Positions 35,989 through 44,636 of a stretch of 64,000 nucleotides of DNA are shown here, piece after piece. Location: assembly GCA_014323795.1 (NCBI GenBank), contig JACONK010000037.1, forward strand, positions 1 to 64,000. The letters run 5' to 3'. How positions within the stretch are numbered: position 1 is the stretch's first letter; each line of letters opens with the position of its first letter. The notes under the pieces were generated by a model, which did not search any database, had not been told where the DNA came from, and was given only the letters and a program-made list of their open reading frames with translations. Made by a program: the position numbers and the translations under genes. Origin of the DNA: Paracoccaceae bacterium. Its GTDB lineage: Bacteria > Pseudomonadota > Alphaproteobacteria > Rhodobacterales > Rhodobacteraceae.

Positions 35989-36353
35989 ATTTCAAACCCG
36001 CCTTTTGCATGTGACGCCGGCGACAATGGCTTGTGCTATCCTGGCCGGTGCCTGTGAACTTGCATCGCCGGATTACAGATCCTGGGTGCGATGGTGCACG
36101 AAAACAAGCCGGCAGGCAGCCTGCCAAAGGTATTTGAGGCCTGTCCGCAGCTGCTTGAAAAGATCGGTTGCCTGTCCGGCCGCACACCCGGCCCTGGCCC
36201 GCGCCCCGGTTTGATTTTTCGGTGGTTTTGGGATATTTTTGACGTTTATTCTGATTTTAGTATTGACGTTGGCGTCTCCGGTTCATAGGCTTGGGGCAGA
36301 AAACCGCATCGGGATGCAGAATAATCCCCAAAAGGAAGGACTGAAACCCAACC
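35989..36353. other. Intergenic region upstream of the RTX gene
   Basis: The 365 bases become AT-rich towards the RTX gene and carry the promoter candidate at 36263-36291. No gene is supported. Confidence 0.45.
36263..36291 (+). promoter_or_regulatory. Possible housekeeping promoter for the RTX gene
   Basis: TTGACG (36263-36268) and TAGGCT (36286-36291) are spaced by 17 bases, in an AT-rich patch 62 bases before the RTX start. The -10 match is partial. Confidence 0.4.
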
Positions 36354-38495
36354 ATGACCGAATACACATACCACAACAATCACCATGCTGCTGATGGCAC
36401 TCCCCTGCCTGATCAGTGGATTAACCACCCTCTTGTTCAATTTGGGGATCAGCCGGGGACCACCGGGAATGATAACCTGCGCGGGAAAGTTCTTTTTGGC
36501 TGGGCCGGGAACGACTATCTGAAAGCCAATGCAGGCAACGCATGGATTCAGGGTGGACTCGGCAATGATGTTATCGAGGGGTCTGACGGGAATGATCACC
36601 TCTATGGTGGCCCCGGCAACGACATCATTATGGGCTATCATGGCAACGATATTATAGATGGGGGTTCCGGCACTGATACTGTAGATTATCACCGCATTTC
36701 GGATGCCACCCATGAAGTTATCGTGGATTTGGCTGCAGGCTGGACCCGGTATAGTGATACCCAGCCGGATGGCTCCATAAACCACCACACCCACACCCTG
36801 CGCTCTATCGAAAATGTCATTGGCACCGAAAGGGATGATCACCTCTATGGCGACTCCGGGAATAACCGACTGGAGGGTAAAGAGGGGGATGACCGCATCT
36901 ATGGTCGTGCCGGGGATGACTATATCATCTCGTATTCCGGGAATGACGTGCTGGTCGGAGGTGACGGGTCGGATACCTTTCACATTCACACTTCCCGCGA
37001 TGACAACCAGATCGAGATCAACGATTTTGACTATCGTGAGGGTGACAGGCTGGAGTTTACCGGTGTGTGGTCACATTTGGATACCACATCAGGTTCCCCT
37101 GCCTTTGGTCGTTCTTGGGATACCGAGAATGGCGCACTGGTTATCAAGTCAGAGTCTGGCAACACCCGTGTAAAAATCTGGGGTGCTGAACGCTGGATGT
37201 TTGACCCGACTCAGGACCACAGGCATGATCCTGTTTATCGAGGCACAGATGGCGCGGATATACATGCAGGTTTCCGGGACCATGATGAACACTTTCATGC
37301 CTCCAAGGGTGCTGACAGGATTGATGGCGGGGCCGGTTCAGATACCTATGACCTCTCTGCGCACGACAAGTATGGCGGCTTTACAGTAAACCTCTCTGAT
37401 GATTCCCAAGAGTGGGTTCAGGTGGGAGATTATAATTTCCCTTCCTCCACGCCGCATCGGGACACGATCCGGGGTATTGAGAATGTCATTGGTTCCCAAG
37501 GGAATGACTGGATAGAGGGCAACTCTGAGAACAATGTTATCAGGGGCGGTGCCGGATGGGATGTTGCCCATGGCGGTGCCGGGGATGATGTTCTTGAGGC
37601 AGAAATCATGCATGGGGGTTCCGGTGCGGATACCCTGATTCTTGGTAACGGCCATTGGGAGTATCGTATCCGGGGCTATGAACATGGCGTGGATACAATC
37701 CAGTGGTCCTTTGACATAACCAAGGCCACATCCCGGTTCGAGGGGGATGACCTTATTGTGACATCCGGTCCTTTGGATCTGGGGCCTCTGTTCGTGGGTG
37801 ATCCGAGGATTAGTGTAAGGTTCGTTGACGCCAGCGAGAACTGGTTTGCAAGAGTAGAGCCTGAACCCGAAGTGGAACCTGCACCGGAACCTGAACCTGT
37901 TGTAGAACCTGCGGACGAGACGGAGAGTCCCGCCTCTTCGGAACAACCTACAGAACCAGAACCACAGGTTCCTTCTTATAATCCAGTGGCAAGAATCCCG
38001 GACTCGACTGACGGGTTCAATATCGTAGACGGGAGGAATCCTGCCGAGGTTACTGGCGCACAGGAACTTTCCGGCACCAATAGAAAGGACTGGATCAGGG
38101 GTTCCGATGGCAAGGATGTCCTGCGCGGCAACTCTGGCCGGGATTACCTTGAAGGTTCTGGCGGGGATGATTTCCTGTCCGGCGGTAATGCCCGTGACTG
38201 GCTTGTTGGGGGTCGCGGAGGTGATCGTCTTCAAGGCGGAAAACAGGATGATATTCTGACCGGGAATCAGGGCCGGGATACCTTTGTGTTCAAGGCCAAG
38301 CATGGCCGGGATATTGTCACCGATTTCTTTGTCGGGAAGGATACCCTTGAACTGCAGGGCGTGGAGTTCTCTGATCTGACGATAAAGAAATGGGCCAAGG
38401 GCACTGGTGCGCGGGTGGAATGGGACGAGGGAGTGATCTATCTGGAGGGTGTCCAAAGGGATAGCCTGACAGAGGATTCTTTCGAGTTTGTGTGA
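36354..38495 (+). CDS. RTX/hemolysin-type calcium-binding repeat protein
   Basis: A 713-residue acidic protein. It contains three clusters of nonapeptide repeats of the GGxGxDxLx type: GLGNDVIEGSDGNDHLYGGP near residues 65-85 and onward, DDHLYGDSGNNRLEGKEGDD near 160-200, and a C-terminal block GSDGKDVLRGNSGRDYLEGS near 580-620. These bind calcium and fold outside the cell. A Pro-Glu-rich linker (about 500-545) separates them, and the end TFVFKAKHGRDIVTDFF resembles the C-terminal secretion region of type I exported proteins. No N-terminal signal is present. No exporter gene is in the window. No catalytic domain is recognised, so adhesin or matrix protein is more likely than a toxin. AAGGAAGGA precedes ATG 36354. 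Confidence 0.85.
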   Translation: MTEYTYHNNHHAADGTPLPDQWINHPLVQFGDQPGTTGNDNLRGKVLFGWAGNDYLKANAGNAWIQGGLGNDVIEGSDGNDHLYGGPGNDIIMGYHGNDIIDGGSGTDTVDYHRISDATHEVIVDLAAGWTRYSDTQPDGSINHHTHTLRSIENVIGTERDDHLYGDSGNNRLEGKEGDDRIYGRAGDDYIISYSGNDVLVGGDGSDTFHIHTSRDDNQIEINDFDYREGDRLEFTGVWSHLDTTSGSPAFGRSWDTENGALVIKSESGNTRVKIWGAERWMFDPTQDHRHDPVYRGTDGADIHAGFRDHDEHFHASKGADRIDGGAGSDTYDLSAHDKYGGFTVNLSDDSQEWVQVGDYNFPSSTPHRDTIRGIENVIGSQGNDWIEGNSENNVIRGGAGWDVAHGGAGDDVLEAEIMHGGSGADTLILGNGHWEYRIRGYEHGVDTIQWSFDITKATSRFEGDDLIVTSGPLDLGPLFVGDPRISVRFVDASENWFARVEPEPEVEPAPEPEPVVEPADETESPASSEQPTEPEPQVPSYNPVARIPDSTDGFNIVDGRNPAEVTGAQELSGTNRKDWIRGSDGKDVLRGNSGRDYLEGSGGDDFLSGGNARDWLVGGRGGDRLQGGKQDDILTGNQGRDTFVFKAKHGRDIVTDFFVGKDTLELQGVEFSDLTIKKWAKGTGARVEWDEGVIYLEGVQRDSLTEDSFEFV

Positions 38496-38513
38496 GTAAC
38501 CAAAGAAACAAAA

Positions 38514-38539
38514 GAGGGGTATCTTTCGAGGTGCCCCTC
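38514..38539 (+). terminator. Hairpin between the two RTX genes
   Basis: GAGGGG (38514-38519) pairs with CCCCTC (38534-38539) across a 14-base loop, 18 bases after the RTX stop. There is no U-run, so it may only attenuate or protect the message. Confidence 0.4.
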
Positions 38540-38570
38540 CAACAATCTTAAGAAAGGAGACACACCAGAC

Positions 38571-39353
38571 ATGTCTAACCGTTGGAACATTGAAGCAACA
38601 AACATTGTGGATTATGTTTGGGGGCACTCTTTAAACGAAATAAAAAGGGATTATGCTAAAGCCATCTTGGGTGAATACTCCGAGATTCAAGAGATATTTG
38701 AAAATGAACAATTTCATGATATACACGTTCCTCAGCTTATAGCTTATAGACCCCAAACCAAATGGGAATCTTATGACAAGGACAATGACGACCTTGTAAT
38801 CACTTTCGATTTGGATGACATTATTGTATCCCATGGCGGGGAAGATTTTATTTTCACTCATGGTGGTGATGACGTTATTACGACCAACACTGGCAAAGCA
38901 TTTATTGATGCTGGAACAGGGAGCGACAGAATAACTACAACCAGTGGACCTGTGACATTATATTTTGCAGAGGGTCATGGCCACGATAAAGTGCACAAGT
39001 ATTATCCTCCGTCAGCTACTGCATTTGTTGAAGCACCATCTTCGAATAATGGATATGTCGATTGGAACTTTGCCCATTTGTTTACAATCGATGGTCAACC
39101 CGTTGAACCAAATTATGAACCGAGGGCAATCGTTTTGGATTTCGATTTGGCCAGACCGGGTAGACTAAACCGGATAGAATCCGATCTGGAACTGATTAAG
39201 GAACACAGGAATGAAAATGGCCTGAAATGGAAAGATATTACAGACACCACATACACCTTGGAAGATGCTGTAGTGTTAGAAGAAGGTTGGATTTCTGAGG
39301 TTGACGGTCTTTCCAACAGAACCCGTAAGTTTATCGAAAGTCATTGGCACTGA
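38571..39353 (+). CDS. Small RTX-like repeat protein
   Basis: A 260-residue protein with no signal peptide. A short nonapeptide-like block DDIIVSHGGEDFIFTHGGDD and AFIDAGTGSDRITT (about residues 82-122) resembles RTX repeats, and the flanks are unrecognised. AAAGGAGA precedes ATG 38571. Strongly AT-rich codon use compared with the window. It follows the large RTX gene and precedes two short genes on the same strand, so it may be a second exported protein of the same locus. A role cannot be named. Confidence 0.65.
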   Translation: MSNRWNIEATNIVDYVWGHSLNEIKRDYAKAILGEYSEIQEIFENEQFHDIHVPQLIAYRPQTKWESYDKDNDDLVITFDLDDIIVSHGGEDFIFTHGGDDVITTNTGKAFIDAGTGSDRITTTSGPVTLYFAEGHGHDKVHKYYPPSATAFVEAPSSNNGYVDWNFAHLFTIDGQPVEPNYEPRAIVLDFDLARPGRLNRIESDLELIKEHRNENGLKWKDITDTTYTLEDAVVLEEGWISEVDGLSNRTRKFIESHWH

Positions 39354-39362
39354 GATAATTGG

Positions 39363-39683
39363 GTGGGACTAAAGAATGAGTTCTATAACGAAAACAGGAA
39401 TTATCCTGACAATGCTCCAGTAGAGTTCCATGGCAGATATTTGGATTGGCTGGAAAATGAGTTAATTGATGCCGCCCACTTTGAAGAACTTGAGATAACC
39501 AATACTTATCGTAAAAACGGAGAACTTAAAGGTGTAAAAATAGCGGGTTACGATGAGGATAGTTCTATAGAGCTTATTAACGGGCAATCCGCACGGCATT
39601 GGACTCAATTTGAAGCAGATGATATATACGCCGATTGGTTTGTGTTTAAGGATGAAGTTGACCAATATTTGGAGATTGCTTGA
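39363..39683 (+). CDS. Hypothetical acidic protein (GTG start)
   Basis: A 106-residue protein of unknown family, starting at GTG 39363 (MGLKNEFYNENRNYPDN). It is rich in Asp, Glu and aromatic residues (FEADDIYADWFVFKDEVDQY at the end) and has no signal or membrane helix. Starts nine bases after the small RTX gene and its stop overlaps the next start (TGATG). The Shine-Dalgarno is poor, suggesting translational coupling. An immunity-type or chaperone role for the RTX protein is possible but not shown. Confidence 0.55.
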   Translation: MGLKNEFYNENRNYPDNAPVEFHGRYLDWLENELIDAAHFEELEITNTYRKNGELKGVKIAGYDEDSSIELINGQSARHWTQFEADDIYADWFVFKDEVDQYLEIA

Positions 39684-39952
39684 TGGATGCGGAGCCTAGA
39701 AATACACCTTTGGAAGACGGGTTCCCTGAAGTAACCCTTAGGGACGGGACTTCACTGGAAGAAATGCTTTCTGAACTCCCTCCCGAACGGTTAGAGAAGA
39801 TCAAAGAAGAAGCCGAGAGGTTACATCAAGCGTATAAAATGCAGAAACTAACTGAAAGGTTTATGGATCGTATGAAAGAAGTAGAAAATCCTGTCAAGGG
39901 TGAAGAAATCAGGAGCTATCAAAAGACATGGAAGCAGGAGGTCTTTGGATAG
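39683..39952 (+). CDS. Hypothetical helical protein
   Basis: A 90-residue protein starting MDAEPRNTPLEDGFPEVTLR at ATG 39683, with GGAG eight bases upstream. The middle (LPPERLEKIKEEAERLHQAY) is a long charged helix, probably coiled-coil. No family recognised. It overlaps the upstream stop by one base. A further 29-codon frame (39928-40017) overlaps its end and starts MEAGGLWIEHKRGRYYLY; it may be a truncated gene. Confidence 0.5.
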   Translation: MDAEPRNTPLEDGFPEVTLRDGTSLEEMLSELPPERLEKIKEEAERLHQAYKMQKLTERFMDRMKEVENPVKGEEIRSYQKTWKQEVFG

Positions 39953-40154
39953 AACATAAAAGAGGTAGATATTATCTTTACTGCCCAAAAGATACATTTT
40001 GGAAATGTCCGGGTTAGCAGATGAGATGCGCACAGATTTGGGAATCGTGACAAACAAGGTTGAACAGGCAGCACAGCAGATACACTACAGACCGTGCGCC
40101 CCGCCCGGTACCACCCCGAAAAAAAATCAACAAAACCTGATTAGGAGAAAAACC

Positions 40155-40598
40155 ATGACGACCAAAACCGACCAGATCATCAACGCTCTTTGCAAGGAAA
40201 TCGCCAACGGAAAGTTGCGCGACCCCCTGTCAGAAATAATCGCGGATATTCTGAAAGGTGATGATGCCGCACACACGCCCCCTGCGGGTGTTGGGCCACA
40301 GCCCCGCCTTGAAACGCGGCCCGGACTCGGTTTCGGCGGGTATGGTGGCCAATCCGCGACACCGACCCAGGAAATCACCGAAGAACAGGCCGACCTGCTG
40401 GCTGAAGGTATTGTCGATGCATTGAACGATCATGAAAGGAAAGAACTGAAACGCTTCATCAATGTCGGGGGGGCCGGGTTGCCGAGAGAGCTTGATATTC
40501 ACATGCTCCGGGTATTCAAAAATACCTATCGCCGGTTTGCGACAGAAAACGAAAAGTCCTCTATCCGAAAAGCAATCGCGGTGAAAGGCAGGGCCTGA
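40155..40598 (+). CDS. Hypothetical protein
   Basis: A 147-residue protein starting MTTKTDQIINALCKEIANGK at ATG 40155 after TTAGGAGA. Two helical parts (about 1-35 and 75-147) are joined by a Pro/Gly-rich linker containing PGLGFGGYGG. GC content is higher than in the four upstream genes, so it may mark the end of the transferred RTX segment. No family is recognised. Confidence 0.55.
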   Translation: MTTKTDQIINALCKEIANGKLRDPLSEIIADILKGDDAAHTPPAGVGPQPRLETRPGLGFGGYGGQSATPTQEITEEQADLLAEGIVDALNDHERKELKRFINVGGAGLPRELDIHMLRVFKNTYRRFATENEKSSIRKAIAVKGRA

Positions 40599-40930
40599 TG
40601 CCCGGCCGTGTGGGCATGGTCTGCGTATTTGCTGCGGTGGCCGGCCCGTTCTTTACCCGGTTTCATTGTGTGCGGCACGGTGCGGGTTTCGGGCGTGTTA
40701 AAGCCGCACCGAGGGGCACAGGTTTCGGCAGCGGAATACCATCAATACGCCCGAAAACGCCGGAAGGGGCGGGCATGTATCCTCCGGCCTGACCGTGTGC
40801 CCTGGTTGCGCTGCAAAAGGTCCCTCGCCTTGGGGGGCCGGTCGTCCGCCATAACAGCAGTCATATCTGCCATACAGTGGTGTAGAATGGATACAATCCC
40901 CGACTCGCCCTGACAGGTGAAAAGGAAGCG
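40599..40930. other. Gene-free stretch
   Basis: No supportable gene in the 332 bases between the hypothetical gene and the convergent thioesterase gene. Confidence 0.4.
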
Positions 40931-41365
40931 TCAGCGCACGAGCGGTTGCAATTTCCCGCGCGCGGATACCGGCATCGGCACGGATTTGAGTCCTTGACGG
41001 CGCACATGGACGTGAACGAAGCGTCCCTCGGCGGCGGCTGTTTGCACATCATTGCGGAAGATCCCGATCTGCCAGACCACGCTGGACCGGCCAAGATGTT
41101 CAATTCGCATGCCGGCATGGATCACGTCGGGAAAGACGATTTCCGCATGATATTTGCAAGCGGTCTCCGCAACGATGAAGACTATCTCCGGATGTTTCAG
41201 CTGCAGAAGCCCATTATCCAAAAGCCAGCCGTTCACAGCTGTGTCAAACATCAGATAGTGAACCGCGTTGTTGACATGGCCGTAGACATCATTGTCGTTC
41301 CAGCGTGTCTGAAGCGTACGAAAAACCACGTAATCCGAACGGGTTGCCGGGGGTTTGTGTGCCAT
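40931..41365 (-). CDS. Acyl-CoA thioesterase (4HBT hot-dog fold)
   Basis: A 144-residue hot-dog protein. The active-site segment QTRWNDNDVYGHVNNAVHYL carries the conserved Asp of the 4-hydroxybenzoyl-CoA thioesterase family, and YHAEIVFPDVIHAGMRIEHLG forms the central strands. It hydrolyses an acyl-CoA. Its ATG overlaps the stop of the alcohol dehydrogenase gene by one base, so both are one operon. Confidence 0.88.
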   Translation of the reverse strand: MAHKPPATRSDYVVFRTLQTRWNDNDVYGHVNNAVHYLMFDTAVNGWLLDNGLLQLKHPEIVFIVAETACKYHAEIVFPDVIHAGMRIEHLGRSSVVWQIGIFRNDVQTAAAEGRFVHVHVRRQGLKSVPMPVSARGKLQPLVR

Positions 41366-42519
41366 CAGAAAGCCGCCCGGTAGATGCTGCGCGCCGCGGT
41401 CTCATCCATCTGCCGCGGGTTATTCTGTAGCAGCCGCGTCTGGTTCATCGCGGCGCGGGCCATCATGGGAATGTCGTCTTCGCGGATACCGACATCTCGC
41501 AGATGCTGCTGCAAGCCGCAATGCTGACTGAGCCGTGCCAGTTCGTCCACAAAAGCGGCAGCGGCCTCCTGCCCTTTGATTCCTTCGAGTTCGGGGAAGG
41601 TGATCGGCGCAAGTTCCGCGTAGGCACCCGGGTGCGTAACGCAGTTGAACCGCAGCACATGCGGCAGCACAAGCGCGTTTGACAGGCCATGCGGCACCTT
41701 GAAATACCCCCCGATGGGATACGCCAGCGCATGCACCGCCGCGACCGGTGAATTCGCGAAAGCCTGGCCGGCGAGCATGGAGCCGAGAAGCATATCCGCC
41801 CGTGCGGCCTGATTCCCGCCGTCGTGCACGGCGGTTTCCACCGCAGCCCCCAGGCACCGCAGGGCCTCACATGCCAGGGCGCGGCTCAAGGGATTGTTGT
41901 TAGGGCTGGCGGATGCGTATGCCTCAATCGCATGGACCATCGCGTCAATGCCTGTGGCAGCAGTGATATGTGATGGCAGACCGTAGGTGAGTTCCGGATC
42001 CAGAAGTGCCACATCCGGCAGTAGCCAGGGGGAAACAACGCCGATCTTTTCTGACGTGCCGGTGGTGACGATGGATACCATGGTAACCTCTGCCCCTGTG
42101 CCAGCGGTTGTCGGCACAAGGATCAGCGGCAGACGTGGACCCTGCGTGTTTCCAACGCCGTACATATCAGCCAATTTTTCCTGTCCCGTCGCCAGCACCG
42201 CGACAAGCTTGGCCACGTCAAGCGACGACCCGCCGCCAACGCCCACCACGCCAGTGGCCCCCGCTGCGCGGGCGGCATCCGTGGCGGCCTGCACCACGCT
42301 TTCGGGCGGATCAGCCATCACGTCAGGGAAGACAGAAACGGAAAGCCCCGCAGCCGCCAGCATATTGGTCGCACGCACTGCGATGCCGGTTTCAACCAGC
42401 CCGGGATCGGTGATCAGCAGAACCGGCCCGGACATCCGCCCGGTGGCCAGTACGCCAAGATCCGCCAGTTTGCCCGCGCCAAACACGATACTGCCAGGGG
42501 TGTTGAATGTGAATGGGTT
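41365..42519 (-). CDS. Iron-containing alcohol dehydrogenase
   Basis: A 384-residue group III dehydrogenase. MNPFTFNTPGSIVFGAGKL at ATG 42519 is the normal start; GVGGGSSLDVAKLVA binds NAD(P), ILVPTTAGTGAEVTMVSI is conserved, and the metal ligands lie in TGIDAMVHAIEAY, AVHALAYPIGG and VPHGLSNALVLPHV. Related enzymes act on maleylacetate, lactaldehyde or short-chain alcohols. Its operon partner thioesterase suggests breakdown of an acyl-CoA derived compound. Confidence 0.9.
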   Translation of the reverse strand, partial: NPFTFNTPGSIVFGAGKLADLGVLATGRMSGPVLLITDPGLVETGIAVRATNMLAAAGLSVSVFPDVMADPPESVVQAATDAARAAGATGVVGVGGGSSLDVAKLVAVLATGQEKLADMYGVGNTQGPRLPLILVPTTAGTGAEVTMVSIVTTGTSEKIGVVSPWLLPDVALLDPELTYGLPSHITAATGIDAMVHAIEAYASASPNNNPLSRALACEALRCLGAAVETAVHDGGNQAARADMLLGSMLAGQAFANSPVAAVHALAYPIGGYFKVPHGLSNALVLPHVLRFNCVTHPGAYAELAPITFPELEGIKGQEAAAAFVDELARLSQHCGLQQHLRDVGIREDDIPMMARAAMNQTRLLQNNPRQMDETAARSIYRAAF

Positions 42520-42634
42520 CATGAACACTGTCACCCGTTGTACCCGCATTGCCAGGCAGATTGTTGCGCCCGCACCGGCACTTTACAAGGAACATTTCGG
42601 GTGCTTGTCTGCCCCAAAACAACGGAGGCTGACG

Positions 42635-43056
42635 ATGATTAACGATGTGCTCGCCGCCACAATCGGGCAAGATATCGGCGTGACGGAATGGGTGAAAATA
42701 GACCAGCCCCGCATCGATGCTTTCGCAGATGTGACCGGGAATCATCAGTGGATCCACGTTGACCCCGCCAGGGCCGCCCAAACTGCCTTCGGTGTCACGA
42801 TTGACCACGGGTTCCTGTGACGCTTTCGCTCGCCTCCTGGTTCGCCCGTGGGGCGTTGCCCGTGACCGAAGGCCAGGTAATGGGCATCATCAATTATGGT
42901 TTTAACAAGTTGCGGTTTCTGAACCCGGTGGTCGCCAGCGACCGGGTGCGCGGGCGGTTCGTGATGGATGCGGTTGAAAAGAAAGGAAACAACCGGCTTT
43001 TGCGTACAACCCGACTGACAGTAGAGATTGACGGAAAGGACATCCCTGTACTCGCC
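42635..43056 (+). pseudogene. MaoC-like dehydratase gene, frameshifted and truncated
   Basis: From ATG 42635 (AACGGAGG upstream) the frame encodes VTGNHQWIHVDPARAAQTAF, the R-hydratase hot-dog motif with its Asp and His, then stops at TGA 42818 right after IDHGFL. The continuation TLSLASWFARGALPVTEGQV and NKLRFLNPVVASDRVRGRF to LTVEIDGKDIPVLA is in another frame, consistent with a 2-base gain near 42817. The 3' end, about 20 codons, is missing and replaced at about 43057 by transposon-derived coding sequence. Also a duplicated Ile codon in GIINYG. Acted on enoyl-CoA before decay. Confidence 0.8.
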
Positions 43057-43410
43057 AAGACTTCAAAGAAGATCGCGGACATCAGGAACAACTGGCAGCA
43101 TCATGTCTCCAAGGAAATATCTTCCAAGGCTTACTCTGTTCTTGTTGAAAAGATTGATGTGAAGAGTATGACGAAATCCGCAAGGAAACTTGTAAAGAAG
43201 AATTCTGACAGCAGCCTTAAGAACAAAAATGTGAAGAATCGTTCGGTTTTGGAAACCGGATGGTATACCATAGAAGGCATGCTGAAATACAAGTCCGGCA
43301 GTCTTGTAAATGTTAAGACAGCCGCCTCTGCTGATCCTGATAAAAGGAAAACCGGCGTCAATGCAGCAAAAGAAATTCTTACCCTTGGCAAGAAGATTCT
43401 TAAGAAGTGA
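43057..43410 (+). pseudogene. TnpB (IS200/IS605 OrfB) C-terminal remnant, in frame with MaoC fragment
   Basis: The reading frame of the second MaoC piece continues into KTSKKIADIRNNWQHHVSKE, VLVEKIDVKSMTKSAR, RSVLETGWYTIEGMLKYKSG and ends VNAAKEILTLGKKILKK. These align in order with the RuvC-bearing C-terminal half of TnpB (HEKIANIRxDFLHK, VVEDLNVKGM, SILDAGW, LEYKAG, DxNAAxNIL). The zinc-finger region is deleted between SLVNVK and TAASADPDK, and the last RuvC Asp is Gly (TGVNAA). The N-terminal guide-binding half is absent. No TnpA and no clear transposon ends are seen. Confidence 0.7.
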
Positions 43411-43425
43411 GGAATGGAGATTCCG

Positions 43426-44268
43426 ATGAAAAAAGACATGATAAAAGAACTGTTGGAAGTGGAAGAACTGTCAGAAGCAGATGAAATGACAGGACTCACC
43501 GACTATCAGACTTTTGAGACCGAAGTTGCCGAACTGCTTTACAAGTGTCATTATTACAATTCCATATCGGAATATGTGAACATCGGCATATGGAAAATGC
43601 TTAAGCAATTCAGTCTCGTGGAATCATCGGATGAAGCTGACAACGATTCCAGTGTTTTCCATGTCATAGACGGGTTTCTGACGGCCCGTGGCCTGCGCTT
43701 CCTTGCTCACAAGTATAACGGCAAGGAAACGATGTCCACCTACATCAAGAAGGTGTACAATAACAAGGTGCAACCTTCCAAAACCATGGAGGAATTCGGG
43801 ATTGTTTCTGAAATCCTGAAATTTGACGGGCTTTTGACGAAGGCGCGACAATTTGTCGATACCCTGGACAGCATAAGATACAGCAACTTGAAAAACATAA
43901 TCGTTGAGTTGGACATGTTCGAGCGTCCTTATATCGAGTCGCGTATGAAGCTTAAAATCCCCAAGCTTCCCTGCGCCGATACCTGGACGGTTGTTGATGT
44001 GGATGAAACATACCTGACGATAGCCACGGCTGTTAATGATAACAAAAGTGTGGCAGTCAAGGTATTCCGTTTACCCGATCTGTATGATACATACTTTGGT
44101 CGGGGTATCCTGTTCAGTGACGGCTCCGCCGCTATCATAGACTATCACCCGCGTTGTAAGGGATGGGAAGTGACGGATGAAGACCGGTATAGGGCGGTCT
44201 TGTCTGATGCCGGATCGATAGATGTTTACGGGGTTGAAGCGGAGGTGGGGAAGCCTGTCGGTGAGTAG
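43426..44268 (+). CDS. Hypothetical protein next to TnpB remnant
   Basis: A 280-residue acidic protein. ATG 43426 (MKKDMIKELLEVEELSEADE) is preferred over ATG 43414 because GGAG sits six bases before it. The first two thirds is helical with YHYYNSISEYVNIG-like aromatic clusters; the last third reads as a beta-rich segment (LPCADTWTVVDVDETYLTIA, then SVAVKVFRLPDLYDTYFG). No signal or membrane helix. AT-richer than the core. It follows the TnpB remnant by 15 bases, so it may have travelled with that element as cargo. No family recognised. Confidence 0.6.
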   Translation: MKKDMIKELLEVEELSEADEMTGLTDYQTFETEVAELLYKCHYYNSISEYVNIGIWKMLKQFSLVESSDEADNDSSVFHVIDGFLTARGLRFLAHKYNGKETMSTYIKKVYNNKVQPSKTMEEFGIVSEILKFDGLLTKARQFVDTLDSIRYSNLKNIIVELDMFERPYIESRMKLKIPKLPCADTWTVVDVDETYLTIATAVNDNKSVAVKVFRLPDLYDTYFGRGILFSDGSAAIIDYHPRCKGWEVTDEDRYRAVLSDAGSIDVYGVEAEVGKPVGE

Positions 44269-44636
44269 CCGGGAATGGCGGTGTTTTCCTGCTGTGGCCC
44301 CGGAAAGGGCAAGGCCTGAATATTGATTTTATGTATTGGCAGGATATGGATCACACCCTGCACCGGATCGGGTATCTTTGGCGAATACATGACTATCCGC
44401 GTACCAGTGCGGGCTTCAAATCCGGCGGTGCGGACAGCAACAATTACAATTTGCGCGAAATCAGCCGGGATTTTCCCCAAACGATCCACATGCGCTGCCG
44501 AAACCCGCCGAGGGGCTGATTATGGCGCGGGGTTCCCCGGATCAGGCGGTTTCCGGCGCACATGTAAAGAATTCGCAGCTTCTGCCCGGGCCAAATTACT
44601 GCTAAATCGCCTCGGGACTGTAAGCAGGAGGCCCGG
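44269..44636. other. Gene-free stretch
   Basis: 368 bases with no supportable gene, likely the right border of the transferred segment and the L,D-transpeptidase promoter. Confidence 0.4.

Noticed and set aside
36246-38627. Minus-strand open frames rich in IPG repeats
   Set aside because: They are reverse-strand readings of the RTX glycine-aspartate repeats.
43057-43410. TldR-type nuclease-dead TnpB repressor
   Set aside because: The guide-binding N-terminal half is missing and the zinc region is deleted, so a functional RNA-guided repressor is unlikely.
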